A DNA stretch of 64,000 nt from DATJPR01 sp963843525 (GTDB lineage: Bacteria; Bacteroidota; Ignavibacteria; UBA10030; UBA6906), in assembly GCA_963843525.1 (NCBI GenBank), contig CAWJKM010000007.1, forward strand, positions 744,001-808,000. The letters run 5' to 3'. Made by a program: the position numbers and the translations under genes. The notes under the pieces are model-generated. The model did no database searches. It saw only the letters and a list, made by a program, of their open reading frames with translations, and was not told where the DNA came from. Below are positions 16,870 to 27,349 of this stretch, piece by piece; the first letter of the stretch is position 1; each line of letters starts with the position of its first letter.

Positions 16870-17940
16870 ATGGACCCCGATGGTTTGTTTAGCGAACTCA
16901 AGATCCGCGGCGTGACGTTTCGCAACCGGATAGGCGTCAGTCCGATGTGCCAGTATTCGAGTCCGGATGGCAACGTCACCGAGTGGCACGTCGTCCACCT
17001 CGGCAGCCGGGCTGTCGGCGGCGCCGGGATGGTGATAGTCGAAGCCACAGCAGTTCTTCCCGAAGGGCGGATCTCCCCGGCCGATCTCGGCATCTGGAGC
17101 GACGATCATATCGAGGGTTTTTCTCGCATCACACGTTTCGTATCGTCACAGGGCGCAGTGCCCGGGATTCAACTGGCTCATGCCGGTCGGAAGGCGAGCA
17201 CACCTGTCCCGTGGGCCGGGAAGAAATTCCTCTCCGAACAGGATGGGGGATGGCAGATCGTGGCCCCAAGTCCGCTTGCGTTTGCCGAAGGAAATGCGAC
17301 GCCTCGAGAAATGAATAAGACCGACATCGAGCACGTCATCGCCGCCTTTGTCGACGCTGCCCGACGCGCGAGAGAAGCGAAGTTCCGGTTGGTCGAACTG
17401 CATGCGGCACATGGCTATCTGCTGCATCAGTTTCTTTCCCCTCTGTCGAATAAACGGACAGATGAATATGGGGGACCGTTCGAAAACCGGATCCGGCTGG
17501 TCAAAGAAGTCGCGAGAGCGGTACGGACGGAATGGCCTGAAAATCTCCCGTTGTTCGTCCGCATTTCAGCTTCTGACTGGGTTGATGGCGGATGGGAGAT
17601 CGAGCAGTCTGTGGCTCTTGCGAAGGAATTGAAATCCATCGGCGTTGATCTGATCGATACCTCTTCGGGAGGACTTGTCCCTTACGCGAAGGTACCCGTT
17701 GGACCGCTGTACCAGGTCCCCTTCGCAAGGCGCATCCGCCAGGACGCCGGGATCGCCACGGCGGCAGTGGGGTTGATCCGGAACCCTGAAGAGGCGGACA
17801 ACATCATCAAAAACGGAGATGCCGACATTGTCCTGCTTGCGCGCGAGTTTCTCCGCGATCCTTATTGGGCTCAGCATGCAGCAAAGAAGTTGGGTGCAGC
17901 GCCGCTCCATCCTGTGCAATACGCGCGCGCTGCGGATTAG
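16870..17940 (+). CDS. Old Yellow Enzyme family NADH:flavin oxidoreductase (YqjM/NamA-like)
   Basis: 356 residues of a complete TIM barrel. Diagnostic segments: VSPMCQYSS with the regulatory Cys of the YqjM subclass near residue 26, IQLAHAGRKAS (substrate-binding His and flavin contacts), ELHAAHGYLLHQFLSP, the catalytic Tyr in NKRTDEYGGPFENR, and the flavin phosphate site AAVGLI..ILLARE-like end. It uses FMN and NAD(P)H to reduce the C=C bond of enones and similar electrophiles, usually in xenobiotic or oxidative-stress defence. Ribosome site AGGAAG precedes the ATG. It faces the large FG-GAP gene, sharing a short GC-rich hairpin between them. Confidence 0.95.
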   Translation: MDPDGLFSELKIRGVTFRNRIGVSPMCQYSSPDGNVTEWHVVHLGSRAVGGAGMVIVEATAVLPEGRISPADLGIWSDDHIEGFSRITRFVSSQGAVPGIQLAHAGRKASTPVPWAGKKFLSEQDGGWQIVAPSPLAFAEGNATPREMNKTDIEHVIAAFVDAARRAREAKFRLVELHAAHGYLLHQFLSPLSNKRTDEYGGPFENRIRLVKEVARAVRTEWPENLPLFVRISASDWVDGGWEIEQSVALAKELKSIGVDLIDTSSGGLVPYAKVPVGPLYQVPFARRIRQDAGIATAAVGLIRNPEEADNIIKNGDADIVLLAREFLRDPYWAQHAAKKLGAAPLHPVQYARAAD

Positions 17941-17953
17941 GCCGGTCTCCCGG

Positions 17954-20900
17954 CTATTTCAGCAATAGCAGTTTCCGTACGGCCACTTCACGAATGCCCC
18001 GACCGTTGACGGGAGACGCCTCGATACGATAGATGTAGACACCGCTGGCATATCCGGCCGCGTCGAAATGGACCTGATGACTCCCCGCCGGCAACACTTC
18101 ATCCGCAAGAGTGACCACGCGCTGTCCTAATACGTTGAACACCTGCAGGGAGATCCTGGAAGCCGTGGGAAGATCAAACCGGATCGTGGTCATCGGATTG
18201 AAGGGATTGGGATACGCCGGATACAGCGTAAATTGCCGTGGCGCTTGAATCGCGCCATGGACGCTGGTGAAGGTACCGCCATACGCGACAGCAGGCGCCC
18301 ATCCGATGTTGTTGTTCTCATGCACTTCGTTCGATACCGCGTTGTCGGGATCGATGACGGCGTAGATCCTGTCGGTCAACAGGTCTTCCGATGCCGGGAT
18401 CGCCCAGGGAATAAGGACCGCTCTCCATCCGCGCGGCGCAATCGTCGTGTCGATGACCACCTGGCCGAGCAGCGTTCCTCCGGACGATGGATCCCCCTTG
18501 TAGATCTTCACCGCAAAGGGCGTCGTCACCGGGGCGAGACCATAGTTGTGCACCCGTGCATAAATCCCCACGGTATCGCCGACCTGGGGAAACGGCGACG
18601 AGAGGAATATATCTCGCGTGCGCTGCACGTAAGTCGGATCGTTGTTGGGAAGGGAAAGCCCCTTCTGCGGGTCATACCGCCAGGGAAGACTGAAGGCAAG
18701 GTCCGGTTTTCCTCCGTAGCGTGTCTGCCAGAAGGAATTTGTGCTCGTCGGGAGGGGAGAGACTTTGTAGTCCAATGCCAGCGCACCGTAGGACGTCCAG
18801 TACGCGTACGGCTTCACATAGTACGTCCCGGATGCGCCCCATTGACCGCTGAGATGACCGAGGTCGCTCTCCACCTGAAGCGAGTGTCCCACGCTGACGG
18901 TCTGTGTCGTGATCTGGCCTGCATTATAATGTCCGCTGACTCCCACCTCGACCCCGACGGGGAAGGACACCGATGCTTCCACCGAAACCCCTTCTCCCAC
19001 ACTCACGCCGGTGCCGACAGAACCAATTGAACCGATCGTGAGTCCGACCTCAAGGCCTGCATCCCAGCTCGATTGAATATGGTTTTCCTGGAAGGTGCTC
19101 GATTGCAGCGAGACGAAACTGCTTCCCGTCCCCCCGACGGTCTGCTCCGGAAAGTTCGTGATGACCCGCGCCGTGTCCCGCCCGGCATCCTCGGGGTACG
19201 AAAGGACATTCCCGACTTCATGGTCCGGCCGGAAGAGGTTTCCGAGAACATCGTCGTCCTTGCTTTCGATCCAGAGCGGACGGGGCGTGCCGGGGATGGA
19301 AACGAGGAAATGACCAATCGGCGCGGGGTTCACTCCGTTGTACACCGGGTATTCGTAGAAGTCGATATCATAGACGTTGGCGTAGAGCCAGTCGTCGCCC
19401 GCCGCGATCCTTCCGGTGGTAATGGTAAACGTCGACGATGACGATTGACTTCTGCTAAATGCATTGCCATAGGTGGCATCGATCCGGCTCGACCCCGCCG
19501 GCGTTTGAACGAACACCGATGCGTCACCGCCCCAATCCTCATGCGTCTCCGTGGTGATCGTCGTGTCCACTGTCGTAGACTGGACATAGGAGGATGAAAA
19601 TCCGCACGATTGCCCCGGGAAACATCCGCTGAGATCCGCGACGGTCGTATCGAAAATATCGTAGTGCGTCGGCGGTGAATAGAGCACCACGCTTGGCTGC
19701 ATGACGTTGTTCTTCCGGTAATGGACCGGCTCTCCCAGCCACTCCCGATCTCCGTCGAAATCTCCCAGGCGATGGCGATGTTCCTGCTCCCGTTTGTGGA
19801 CGGGATGACTTCTTCTCCCCCGCGTCGGCCCTTCAGGGTGACTCTGCGTTAGCGTGGAATCGAGACTGTACACTCTGATGTCGAATGACTGCGGAAACGA
19901 TTGTGTGACGTCGTAATAGCTGTCGGCAATGACGATTTCATCGCGACCGTCGGCGTCCATATCGCCTACGGCCAGACTGCTCGCGTTGAAGTTCACAAAT
20001 GTAATCGTCGCACTGACTTCGGCTTTCAGCGTCGGAACGAGCCCGGGGCCGACGCTGTAGATCGAGAGCGCGCCAGCCCCAGGCGAAAGAACCACCTCAT
20101 CGCGGCCGTCGTTGTTTAAATCTCCCGCGCGCACGGTAAGTTGGCCGTTCTGATGACCGGAAATGACGCTGTCTCCCGGGACAATGCTGTTCAGGCCGTT
20201 CTGGACATCCAGCAATCGGACGAACGTGTCCGGGCCAGACTGACTCCGACGGAAGGAGACGCCGGCGGCCAGCTCCTGCGCAGCGTCGGTGTCGAAATCA
20301 CCGCTGGCTCCGGAGACTTTGACGCTGGATATCGAATAGCCGGGATTTTGCATCAGCTCTTTCGATCCTTTCGGTACAAATTGGCCCTGATCGTCCACTG
20401 TGTAGAGCTTCACGTTGAACGACCAGTCGGACCCGGCGCCCGGCTTGATCGAGAGCAGTGCCAGGTCTGCGAACCCGTCGCCATCGAAGTCCCCGGCGAC
20501 AATATCCCAATCATCGAGATATGTGGAAGGCGGCATTGCGTGCTCGTCGTTGATGCTCCCTTGGGGTTGGGGGACGAGGCTCGCTCCGTCAAAAGAGAAC
20601 AGCTGGAGATGAATGGTGGTATCCGATCCTTCGTAGGCCAGAACGATTTCGTCCTTGTGATCGCCGAAGAAGTCGCCTGCAACCAGATGGATCTTCGAAG
20701 AGATGCCAAACGGGGCGAGGCCTGGAATGGTCAGGCGGGCCACGGTCGACCAGGAGAGGGTCCCCGCCTGGACGTCTGGAATGGCAACGCTCACGGTGTG
20801 CCCCGGCCCTTCCCATGCGGCGACGAAGTCTTTCACCGCGCCGCCACGGAAGTCCCCTGCAGCAACTGCCATTCCTTTGTTCCCGGCAAGAGCAGAATCG

Positions 20901-21157
20901 ATGTGTTCAGGCTCTCGCACGAGGCTTGAGTCGACTCCGCTCGGGACAGAAAGGTTCAGATCGTAGATCCTCTGGTAGCAGGATTGCGTCGAGGACGACG
21001 CACCCTGTCCCCAGATCATCACCAGTTCCTGGGAATTGATCAGGTCCCTCACCCTGGCGAGACGGTCGTGATAGCCTACGTGTTGCGCGAAAGCCGGAAC
21101 CAACGAAATCGACATGAGCAGAAACAGGACGGTGGAGCGGCGTGACCAAATCTCCAT
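17954..21157 (-). CDS. Giant secreted FG-GAP/VCBS-repeat protein with T9SS sorting domain
   Basis: About 1067 residues from ATG 21157 (MEIWSRRSTVL, ribosome site AAAGGAG; an ATG at 21184 is less likely). Signal peptide, then several FG-GAP repeats with calcium-loop-like DxDxDG or DFDGDG motifs (GDFDGDGFADLAL, GDLNNDGRDEV, GDMDADGRDEI), a unique central region, a CARDB-like Ig domain (VHNYGLAPVTTPFAVKI) and a C-terminal sorting domain with YPAYPNPFNPMTTIRF. It should be exported and attached to the cell surface by type IX secretion. Near 19764-19821 two opposite indels in C-runs scramble about 18 residues; reading the other frame there restores IPSTNGSRNIAIAW before GDFDGD. Confidence 0.9.
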   Translation of the reverse strand: MEIWSRRSTVLFLLMSISLVPAFAQHVGYHDRLARVRDLINSQELVMIWGQGASSSTQSCYQRIYDLNLSVPSGVDSSLVREPEHIDSALAGNKGMAVAAGDFRGGAVKDFVAAWEGPGHTVSVAIPDVQAGTLSWSTVARLTIPGLAPFGISSKIHLVAGDFFGDHKDEIVLAYEGSDTTIHLQLFSFDGASLVPQPQGSINDEHAMPPSTYLDDWDIVAGDFDGDGFADLALLSIKPGAGSDWSFNVKLYTVDDQGQFVPKGSKELMQNPGYSISSVKVSGASGDFDTDAAQELAAGVSFRRSQSGPDTFVRLLDVQNGLNSIVPGDSVISGHQNGQLTVRAGDLNNDGRDEVVLSPGAGALSIYSVGPGLVPTLKAEVSATITFVNFNASSLAVGDMDADGRDEIVIADSYYDVTQSFPQSFDIRVYSLDSTLTQSHPEGPTRGRRSHPVHKREQEHRHRLGDFDGDREWLGEPVHYRKNNVMQPSVVLYSPPTHYDIFDTTVADLSGCFPGQSCGFSSSYVQSTTVDTTITTETHEDWGGDASVFVQTPAGSSRIDATYGNAFSRSQSSSSTFTITTGRIAAGDDWLYANVYDIDFYEYPVYNGVNPAPIGHFLVSIPGTPRPLWIESKDDDVLGNLFRPDHEVGNVLSYPEDAGRDTARVITNFPEQTVGGTGSSFVSLQSSTFQENHIQSSWDAGLEVGLTIGSIGSVGTGVSVGEGVSVEASVSFPVGVEVGVSGHYNAGQITTQTVSVGHSLQVESDLGHLSGQWGASGTYYVKPYAYWTSYGALALDYKVSPLPTSTNSFWQTRYGGKPDLAFSLPWRYDPQKGLSLPNNDPTYVQRTRDIFLSSPFPQVGDTVGIYARVHNYGLAPVTTPFAVKIYKGDPSSGGTLLGQVVIDTTIAPRGWRAVLIPWAIPASEDLLTDRIYAVIDPDNAVSNEVHENNNIGWAPAVAYGGTFTSVHGAIQAPRQFTLYPAYPNPFNPMTTIRFDLPTASRISLQVFNVLGQRVVTLADEVLPAGSHQVHFDAAGYASGVYIYRIEASPVNGRGIREVAVRKLLLLK

Positions 21158-21857
21158 TGCAGTCTCTCCTTTCGCGATGTTCAAAACAACCAGCGGTCCC
21201 GGAAAGCGGCAAGGCGTCGCGCACCGGAGCGAGTGACAGCGTCTGTCAACGGTTGAGAGGCGCTTTCGAGGTAGGATAATGCGCCCGGAACCGACCTCTG
21301 GATCGCCATGCCAGGCGAACGAGAGTCAATGACCGTTTCTATACGCGACAGCTAGGAATGTTCGGGGGGCCAGAAATATACCAAGGCAGAAGAACGCGCC
21401 TTATAGGGTTACAACGATGATTCTCCTCCCATGGTTCCCCGGTTCACTTGCCCCATCACGTTCCGACCGTTGGTGCGGTTGTCTTTTCTGATGAGTTCGA
21501 TCGTGATTGCGATTGAGACCGCGACAACGTATTTTGAACGTCAGTCGCGAGAGGCAAAGAGTGGTTCATTCAATCGACCCCTCTGCGGCCCGACGTTGAA
21601 CGCGAGAAGCTTCCCGAACCGTTTCGCAGTTGACCGGACCTGTCTCCCTGCCTCGTTCGCGCAAAGCGACTTCCGGCTTCGCGCTTCATTTCTTTCACTA
21701 ATCTCTCCCTGCCCGAAGAACCTTCTCACACGAACGACCAATGGCACTTCGCGTCTTTGCACTAGCTGCATGCTCCATTTGCTGCAGAAGACCTGACGGC
21801 AGAACTCGTGATCCGATTCAGCCTTCGCCCCCGATCTCTCAGTCAAAGGAAATATCG
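21158..21857. other. 700-base divergent intergenic region
   Basis: It separates the leftward FG-GAP gene from the rightward rhamnosidase. Short open frames on both strands (about 100-120 codons) lack recognisable domains, signal peptides or ribosome sites. It probably holds the two promoters; no specific box stands out apart from AAAGGA before the rhamnosidase ATG. Confidence 0.5.
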
Positions 21858-24800
21858 ATGTACAGATATATCATTTGTACGTTCGTGCTGATATTCGCAG
21901 CCGCGCCCCGCACGGCCTTCGCCGCTCCCGCTCCCGAGGCTCATGGGTCCGCGCCGATGGGAATAAGCCGGCTGCGGGTGGAGGACCTGGTCAACCCGCT
22001 CGGCATCGACGTTCGCACGCCCAGATTGAGCTGGCAGCTGGAATCCACCGTACGGGGCGAGAGACAGACCGCCTATCAGATCATCGTCGCCTCTCGACCG
22101 GGACTGATTCACGAACGCAGAGGGGACATCTGGAACTCCGGGAAGGTGTCGTCGGACCAATCCGTGCTGGTCGAATACAAGGGTCCGGCACTGCGCTCCA
22201 CCGGGACCTACTACTGGAAAGTCCTTGTCTGGGATAAGAATGGACGTCCGTCCGCCTGGAGCGAAACCGCCTTTTGGAGCATGGGGCTCCTGCGTCCCGG
22301 GGATTGGCGGGCACGCTGGATCGGGCATGACGGCGATGTCGGCAATGACAGCTCGGAAGCGGAGCATCGCCCGCTGGCAGCGAGGATGCTCCGGTGTGAG
22401 TTCAACCTCGGAAAACAGGTGAAGCGCGCGTATGCCTATGTGTGCGGCCTGGGTTTGTTCGAAATAATGCTCAATGGGAAGAAAGTGGGCGATGATGTGC
22501 TGAGTCCCGGACTCTCACAATACGATCGGGCGGCACTCTATGTAACCTATGACGTTACTCGCCAGTTGAGGAAAGGCACCAATGCCGTCGGGGTGATCTT
22601 GGGGAACGGAAGGTTTTTCGCGCCCAGGAAGACCCTGCCAGTGCCCACGGTGACCTTCGGCTATCCGAAGCTTCTCCTCCAGATGCATGTGGAGTTCACC
22701 GACGGAACAACCACGACCATCACGTCGAATGAAGGATGGAAATGGTCGGCGGAGGGACCAATCCGTGAAAACAACGAGTACGACGGAGAGGTCTACGATG
22801 CACGAAGGGAAATGGATGGGTGGACCGAGCCTGGGTTCAATGACGCAACGTGGTCTCCCGTACAGGTTGTCGAACCCGGTTCGCCCCGCCTGGAAGCGCA
22901 AATGGATGAACCCATTCGTGTGTGCGATCACGTCAGGCCCGTTGCGGTGATGTCTCCCCGATCCGACGTGTACATTTTCGACATGGGGCAGAATATGGTC
23001 GGCTGGGTTCGTCTGACTGCGCACGGCCCGGCGGGAACCCGCGTGACCATGCGTTTTGCCGAGACGCTCGACAAGAGCGGGAACCTGTATACGGCGAACC
23101 TGAGGAGTGCCCGGCAGTCCGATACGTACATCCTGAACGGCAAAGGCACGGAGGTCTATGAACCCCGGTTCACGTACCACGGATTCCGCTACGTCGAGGT
23201 GACTGGATTTCCGGGAAGGCCGGATCTGAACGCGATCCTCGGCTGCGTTGTCCATGACAATGTCCCATCGACGGGATCGTTCACTTCGTCGAATGTGTTG
23301 CTCAATCAGCTCGTTCGGAACACAACGTGGGGCATCCTGGGGAACTATCGGAGTATACCGACCGATTGCCCGCAACGCGATGAACGGCACGGATGGCTGG
23401 GCGACCGGGCCATCGAGTCAGGAGGTGAGAGCTTTCTGTTCAATGTGGCACCCCTCTATGCACAGTGGCTGAACGACATCCGCGACGCGCAGCACGTCGA
23501 TGGCAGTATCCCTGATCTGGCTCCGGCATACTGGCCGTCCTACAACGACAATGTTACCTGGGCCGGAACATACCTGATCATTCCCCATATGCTCTACCGG
23601 CAGTTCGGAGATCGACGGATCATCGAAGAGCACTATGCGACCATGAAGCTCTGGCTGGCGCATATGGACAGATATATGACGAATGGGATTATGCCCAGGG
23701 ATACGTACGGCGATTGGTGCGTTCCGCCGGAGCTGCCGCATCTTATCCAGACCGAAGATCCGGCGAGGATGACGAACGGTGCGTTCATCGGATCCGCCTA
23801 TTACTATTATATCCTCCGGCTCATGTCGGAGTACGCGGGTCTGCTGGAGAGGTCTGAAGAGTCAGGGGAATTTGCGCGCCAGGCGGACAGCCTGAGACAG
23901 AATATCAATCGGCAATTCTACGATCCTGCTAAAAAGCTCTATGTGAACGGCACCGTGACCTCATCACTTCTTGGTCTTGCATTCCATCTCGTGCCCCCTG
24001 ACGACCGCGCAGCTCTCTCCCGAAACCTCACCTCCAGAATCATGACGTTGGATGCTGGTCATGTGACCACAGGGCTCATCGGTTGTCAATGGTTGTACCG
24101 GACGCTGTCGGACATCGGGAGACCGGACATCGCGTATACACTTCTTACGCAAACGACCTATCCGAGTCTGGGATACATGGTGTCGAAGGGGGCAACGACG
24201 ATCTGGGAGCTCTGGAACGGCGATACCGGTGATCCCGGGATGAACTCCCAGAACCACGTGATGCTGACGGGGGATCTTCTTATCTGGCTGTTCGAGAATG
24301 TGGCGGGGATCCAGGCAGATGAGCATCACCCCGGTTTCAAACGAATCATCATGCGGCCCACGCCGCTCGCGGGTCTGCAGTGGGTCAACGCTTCCTATCG
24401 CTCCGTGTACGGAACAATAACGAGCAAGTGGGATGTCAGCGGGGGCGGCTTTGCGTGGAAGGTGGGTGTTCCTGTCAATACAACGGCACAAATCTATCTG
24501 CCCGCCGACAGTCTCGGCCAGGTGACGGAAGGTGGGAAGAGCATTGATCATGCGGCCGGTGTGACGTTCGTGCGCAAGGAGAAGGGCGCCATGGTCCTGG
24601 ATCTCGAGTCCGGGACCTACGACTTTGTCTCGAAGGAATGGCGTTCTCCCGTTCCTGCACCGGTCATTGCGCGGGACGATCTATCCGGAAAAGTCACGAT
24701 GACGTCTAGTGCTGATAGTGTCGAGATTCGCTATACGCTCGACGGTGAAGTGCCGACGGTCTCTTCTTCCCTGTACACGGAGCCGTTTGTCCGCGTACAG

Positions 24801-25598
24801 CAGACGGACATCAGGGCCCGAACCTTCGGGAGCAACGGCCAACGCAGCATGGTAACAACCGCACCGCTCGCGCAGCTGATTGTCCCGTCACCGTCGATTC
24901 ATGTTGAGAGGTCGGTGGTCGAGGATCCTGGAACAACACGCGTTGACATCACCTCCGTGCATCCTGATGCGGTAATTCGTTACACCCTCGACGGGTCCGG
25001 GCCGACTGCGGGATCTCCCATTTACGACAAGCCCCTTGTCGTGAGCAAGTCCACCACCGTCAGAGCAGCCGCATTTCTGGATGGATGGAAACCAAGTCCC
25101 GCTGTCGACGGGGTTGCAGTGTTCACCTATCCCAGACGCCACGTGACCCTGGACATTCCATGCAGTCCGAAATACCCGGGGAGAGGGGAAAGAAGCTTAA
25201 TAGACGGAATCACGGGGTCGAGTGATTATAGAGATTCCGCATGGCAAGGGTACGAGGGGACGGATATGGAAGCCACCCTCGATCTCGGGAAGGAATTGCC
25301 CGTCTCGAATATCTCGGCGGGGTTTTTGAACAGTCCGAATGCGTGGATCTTCCCACCCGTCGAGGTTGAGTATTTCTTGTCTTCCGATGGGACGCAGTAC
25401 TCGCGCGTCGCGAGGGAAGAATTTCCTCTCGACTCGACGGTATCCCGTGCGTCGGTGGTCAGGACGCATGCACAATTTCCGGAGGTGCGGGCGCGGTATG
25501 TCAAGATCCACGCCAGGAACATCGGTATTTGTCCTTCCTGGCATCGCGGTGCTGGTGGGAAGGCATGGATCTTCGTGGACGAGATCGCGGTGAGGTAA
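21858..25598 (+). CDS. Secreted GH78 alpha-L-rhamnosidase with chitobiase-type and discoidin-like C-terminal domains
   Basis: About 1246 residues from ATG 21858 (AAAGGA seven bases upstream). Signal peptide to about AFAAP, then the Bac_rhamnosid_N region (LRVEDLVNPLGIDVRTPRLSW), the concanavalin-like domain, and the (alpha/alpha)6 barrel with the catalytic segment DCPQRDERHGWLGD (~503-516) and WNGDTG. The barrel-closing beta domain is followed by two CHB_HEX_C-like repeats (RYTLDGEVPT, RYTLDGSGPT) and a discoidin-like domain with LDLGKELPVSNI. It inverts and cleaves terminal alpha-L-rhamnosyl bonds of plant or microbial glycans. No other CAZyme or SusCD pair adjoins it, so it is an isolated gene rather than part of a utilisation locus. 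Confidence 0.95.
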   Translation: MYRYIICTFVLIFAAAPRTAFAAPAPEAHGSAPMGISRLRVEDLVNPLGIDVRTPRLSWQLESTVRGERQTAYQIIVASRPGLIHERRGDIWNSGKVSSDQSVLVEYKGPALRSTGTYYWKVLVWDKNGRPSAWSETAFWSMGLLRPGDWRARWIGHDGDVGNDSSEAEHRPLAARMLRCEFNLGKQVKRAYAYVCGLGLFEIMLNGKKVGDDVLSPGLSQYDRAALYVTYDVTRQLRKGTNAVGVILGNGRFFAPRKTLPVPTVTFGYPKLLLQMHVEFTDGTTTTITSNEGWKWSAEGPIRENNEYDGEVYDARREMDGWTEPGFNDATWSPVQVVEPGSPRLEAQMDEPIRVCDHVRPVAVMSPRSDVYIFDMGQNMVGWVRLTAHGPAGTRVTMRFAETLDKSGNLYTANLRSARQSDTYILNGKGTEVYEPRFTYHGFRYVEVTGFPGRPDLNAILGCVVHDNVPSTGSFTSSNVLLNQLVRNTTWGILGNYRSIPTDCPQRDERHGWLGDRAIESGGESFLFNVAPLYAQWLNDIRDAQHVDGSIPDLAPAYWPSYNDNVTWAGTYLIIPHMLYRQFGDRRIIEEHYATMKLWLAHMDRYMTNGIMPRDTYGDWCVPPELPHLIQTEDPARMTNGAFIGSAYYYYILRLMSEYAGLLERSEESGEFARQADSLRQNINRQFYDPAKKLYVNGTVTSSLLGLAFHLVPPDDRAALSRNLTSRIMTLDAGHVTTGLIGCQWLYRTLSDIGRPDIAYTLLTQTTYPSLGYMVSKGATTIWELWNGDTGDPGMNSQNHVMLTGDLLIWLFENVAGIQADEHHPGFKRIIMRPTPLAGLQWVNASYRSVYGTITSKWDVSGGGFAWKVGVPVNTTAQIYLPADSLGQVTEGGKSIDHAAGVTFVRKEKGAMVLDLESGTYDFVSKEWRSPVPAPVIARDDLSGKVTMTSSADSVEIRYTLDGEVPTVSSSLYTEPFVRVQQTDIRARTFGSNGQRSMVTTAPLAQLIVPSPSIHVERSVVEDPGTTRVDITSVHPDAVIRYTLDGSGPTAGSPIYDKPLVVSKSTTVRAAAFLDGWKPSPAVDGVAVFTYPRRHVTLDIPCSPKYPGRGERSLIDGITGSSDYRDSAWQGYEGTDMEATLDLGKELPVSNISAGFLNSPNAWIFPPVEVEYFLSSDGTQYSRVAREEFPLDSTVSRASVVRTHAQFPEVRARYVKIHARNIGICPSWHRGAGGKAWIFVDEIAVR

Positions 25599-26721
25599 CG
25601 CAGGGATAGATGTCAGGCTGCGTATCGGCAATCGCACAGTATCACGCGAGGCGGTGGAGTTTACCGCTAACTGCAGCATGAAATGGGCTGTATTCCTTCT
25701 GAGCCTTCGAGAGGATGTGGAAACAGGAAGAGGAAGGCCCTCACCCAATGACGTGAAAATTGACAACTGGAATTAATATCCTCCGTTTAACCAGAGGCTC
25801 GGTGATTCTTTACAGGGAGCGGCAGGGAGTATGTAGGAGGGAGTATGTCGTAATAAGAAGACGTTTAACCTCCCAGCCCGGCCGATCAATAAATGCTGCG
25901 AACCGGCACGGGTGGCTAGGGAGAGGATCAGCATGGAGGGTGGAACTGCACACTCTCCCAACGCACAGAAAATTCGTATTTGGTGTCAATTCATTCTTCA
26001 GGGGGCAAGAGCAATCTGACTGTTTTCGTTCGGAAACGTCGCAAGACTTGTTCGTATCCCCACACTTGATTCCAGTCTTTCCGCTGTTTCTACCTCTTGC
26101 TCACCATCAGGGAAATAGACTTCGTTGCCTCACCTCTTTTTCTTCATTCGACGTTGCCCCTTAGGTCGCGGCCAGAGTTTCGCCTCTCCATGTTTCCAGG
26201 GATAGCAGACGATTGCTTATCACTCGGCGATCACCCAGAGGTGTAGCGCGCTCGGGCGGGATTGTTCTTTTACAAAACCTGTTAATCAGACGTTTCTCGG
26301 TGTGTTCTCAGTCCGTCCATTTGACTAATTCGATGCGCTGAGGTATCTTACCGCCGAAGCTCTCGCGCAACGGCCTCTTGGCCATTGCTCCGTCGCCTTG
26401 GACCCTGATCCAGTTTCCTCGTTCTAGAGCCCACCCCGACGACTCCTTCTTGTCCTGCAATTCTGCTGACGGAATTTTACCACTTGCACTCCAGCTTTGA
26501 GTAGGAGGTCGCGGGTTGGACAGTGTTTCATCCTTTATCGTGATCGATAGTCCCCGCAACTCCCTCCCGATCGCTGCCGTGTCTCAATGGACAAAGGCGA
26601 GTGGTGATTGATCCCGCATTGCTGCTCTTTCGAACCGGTAGCGCTACCTCTGTACCGGTGCGCCAAGAAGTATTGACCGGTCGAGTGAAGATGACAGGAA
26701 AACTATTGAAAGGGAGAATCA
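25599..26721. other. Gene-poor island with degraded sequence
   Basis: About 1.1 kb without a supported gene. A minus-strand frame at 26308-26559 (ending ESFGGKIPQRIELVKWTD) has protein-like composition and may be the C-terminal remnant of an enzyme, but no family can be named. The first copy of a direct repeat lies at 25797-25933. Base composition drops compared with the flanks. Confidence 0.45.
25797..25933 (+). repeat. Direct repeat copy A (~135 bases)
   Basis: Shares with 27622-27757, in the same order and spacing, TCGGTG.TTCTTTACAGGGAG, an AGTANGA purine block, CGTTTAACCTC.CAGCCCGGCCGA, ACGGGTGGC and AG..TCAGC. Divergence of perhaps a quarter shows the duplication is old. The pair flanks the TonB-domain gene and the esterase relic. 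Confidence 0.7.
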
Positions 26722-27156
26722 ATGGGTTCGCGATCGATTTTGCCATGTGTGTTCATTGTGCTTCTTGGCGCACAGTGTAACACCGTCGTTGCACAAACCC
26801 CTACCGAGAAACTGAGAGTGAAATTAACGGATCAATGGGTCGAGCTCGTCGGGGAAGACTCTATGGCCAGTTTCAAACTGACGGATTCATCGATTGTCAA
26901 CGCGGATGCATTTCCCATTATTACCGTTGCAGCAGTGCCTCCCGCGGGCCGATCCCCCCGTCAGTTCACGCCTATTATTGTCAATGCGGTCATCACAAAG
27001 CGGGGGAATGTCAAGAGGGCATGGATCGTGTCGAGCGATAGCCCGTATTTCAACAAGGCAGTTCTCAAGGCGGTCGTTCAATGGAAATATCAGCCACGGA
27101 TCGCCAATGGGGTCCCGCAAGATACCCTCGTCACTATCTCTGTCCCGGTACGGTGA
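26722..27156 (+). CDS. Exported protein with TonB C-terminal domain
   Basis: 144 residues: a signal peptide (MGSRSILPCVFIVLLGA, cleavage near VVAQ), a short linker, and the TonB C-terminal fold with VNAVITKRGNVKRAWIV, FNKAVLKAVVQWKYQPRIANG and a final strand VTISVPVR. There is no N-terminal membrane anchor or proline-rich spacer as in true TonB, and no ExbB/ExbD nearby, so it is a TonB-domain protein of unknown partner rather than the classic energy transducer. AAAGGGAG precedes the ATG. It lies between two copies of a direct repeat, suggesting acquisition with that island. Confidence 0.85.
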   Translation: MGSRSILPCVFIVLLGAQCNTVVAQTPTEKLRVKLTDQWVELVGEDSMASFKLTDSSIVNADAFPIITVAAVPPAGRSPRQFTPIIVNAVITKRGNVKRAWIVSSDSPYFNKAVLKAVVQWKYQPRIANGVPQDTLVTISVPVR

Positions 27157-27349
27157 ACCGGATTCTCTCGGTCATAGAGGGCGTCGTCGCGGAGGAAATT
27201 GTTGGCGTCTGGTGACGACGGTTGTCGGAAATTATTCCATTGATGGGGTACTTCAATGGCTTCCCTCCTTGACCAAACGGTTCCTCACTACAAGCTCGTC
27301 GAGCGTCATCGCGCAGGGGGAATGGATACGATAATCAATACGATGAATC

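Noticed and set aside
21431..21846. Frames of about 100-120 codons on both strands before the rhamnosidase
   Set aside because: No domain, no signal and no ribosome site; the true rhamnosidase start at 21858 explains the region.
26308..26559. 83-codon minus-strand frame ending ELVKWTD
   Set aside because: Composition is protein-like, but there is no start with ribosome site and no recognisable family; possibly a remnant, kept as a note only.
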